The translations under genes were made by a program, and so were the position numbers. A stretch of DNA of 10,000 bases from contig MCFG01000073.1 of assembly GCA_002104895.1 (NCBI GenBank), positions 45,001-55,000 on the forward strand. Direction: 5' to 3'. The notes below the pieces were generated by a model that had not been told where the DNA came from, ran no database searches, and saw only the letters and a list, made by a program, of their open reading frames with translations. Positions 9,916-10,000 of this stretch are shown piece after piece; position 1 is the first letter of the stretch; every line of letters begins with the position of its first letter. The stretch comes from Anaeromyces robustus (lineage: Eukaryota > Neocallimastigomycota > Neocallimastigomycetes > Neocallimastigales > Neocallimastigaceae).

Positions 9916-10000
9916 ATTATAGATTAAAAATACATGTATTTCAAAAATTAGCAAAAAATGGGTAGATGTTAATATTAATTCTAATCTCGACATTAGTGAT

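Larger units (their letters stand above)
9000..10000. other. Downstream non-coding region, no gene seen
   Basis: The first 350 bases are purine-rich on the plus strand and probably include the 3' untranslated region of the repeat-tail gene. A 38-nt pure pyrimidine tract follows at 9369-9406. The rest is plain A+T until about 9857, where composition changes to a G+C-richer patch with inverted repeats. No open frame of convincing length or RNA gene is seen. Confidence 0.75.

Overview
The window reads as nuclear DNA of an anaerobic gut fungus (Neocallimastigomycota; Piromyces, Neocallimastix or Anaeromyces-like). The genus is inference. The grounds are extremely A+T-rich non-coding DNA with long homopolymers and tetranucleotide runs, short spliceosomal GT..AG introns, signal peptides on all three proteins, and a chitin deacetylase carrying several CBM18 chitin-binding modules. 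No bacterial signals (operons, Shine-Dalgarno sites) are present.

Layout. Minus strand 178-1791: an intronless secreted chitin deacetylase-type enzyme with three CBM18 modules, a long basic Thr/Lys/Pro repeat linker and a NodB domain with all catalytic motifs intact. Then 2.1 kb of non-coding DNA containing a ~217-bp (AAAT)n microsatellite. Plus strand 3930-5229 and 6416-8999: two tandem, three-exon paralogues. Each has a signal peptide, a NodB-like domain and an acidic C-terminal tail. Their splice junctions fall at the same protein positions, and both first exons are exactly 83 codons. The first paralogue (366 aa) ends in a hydrophobic GPI-anchor-like tail. The second (737 aa) ends in a disordered Asp/Glu/Asn-rich tail of nested tandem repeats (15-aa, 12-aa, 52-aa and another 12-aa family). 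The last kilobase shows no gene but ends in a locally G+C-richer patch with inverted repeats.

How they fit together. All three proteins share the NodB fold, including a probable disulfide between the Cys just before motif 1 and the Cys near the domain end. Only the minus-strand gene keeps the catalytic residues. In both tandem paralogues the TFDDGP motif has become FSNGP, one of the two zinc His is lost (a different one in each), and the motif-5 His is gone. They therefore look like a local family of secreted or wall-anchored pseudo-deacetylases next to an active enzyme. The active enzyme has a strongly basic linker and the pseudoenzymes have strongly acidic tails. This suggests, but does not prove, an electrostatic partnership with each other or with chitosan in the wall.
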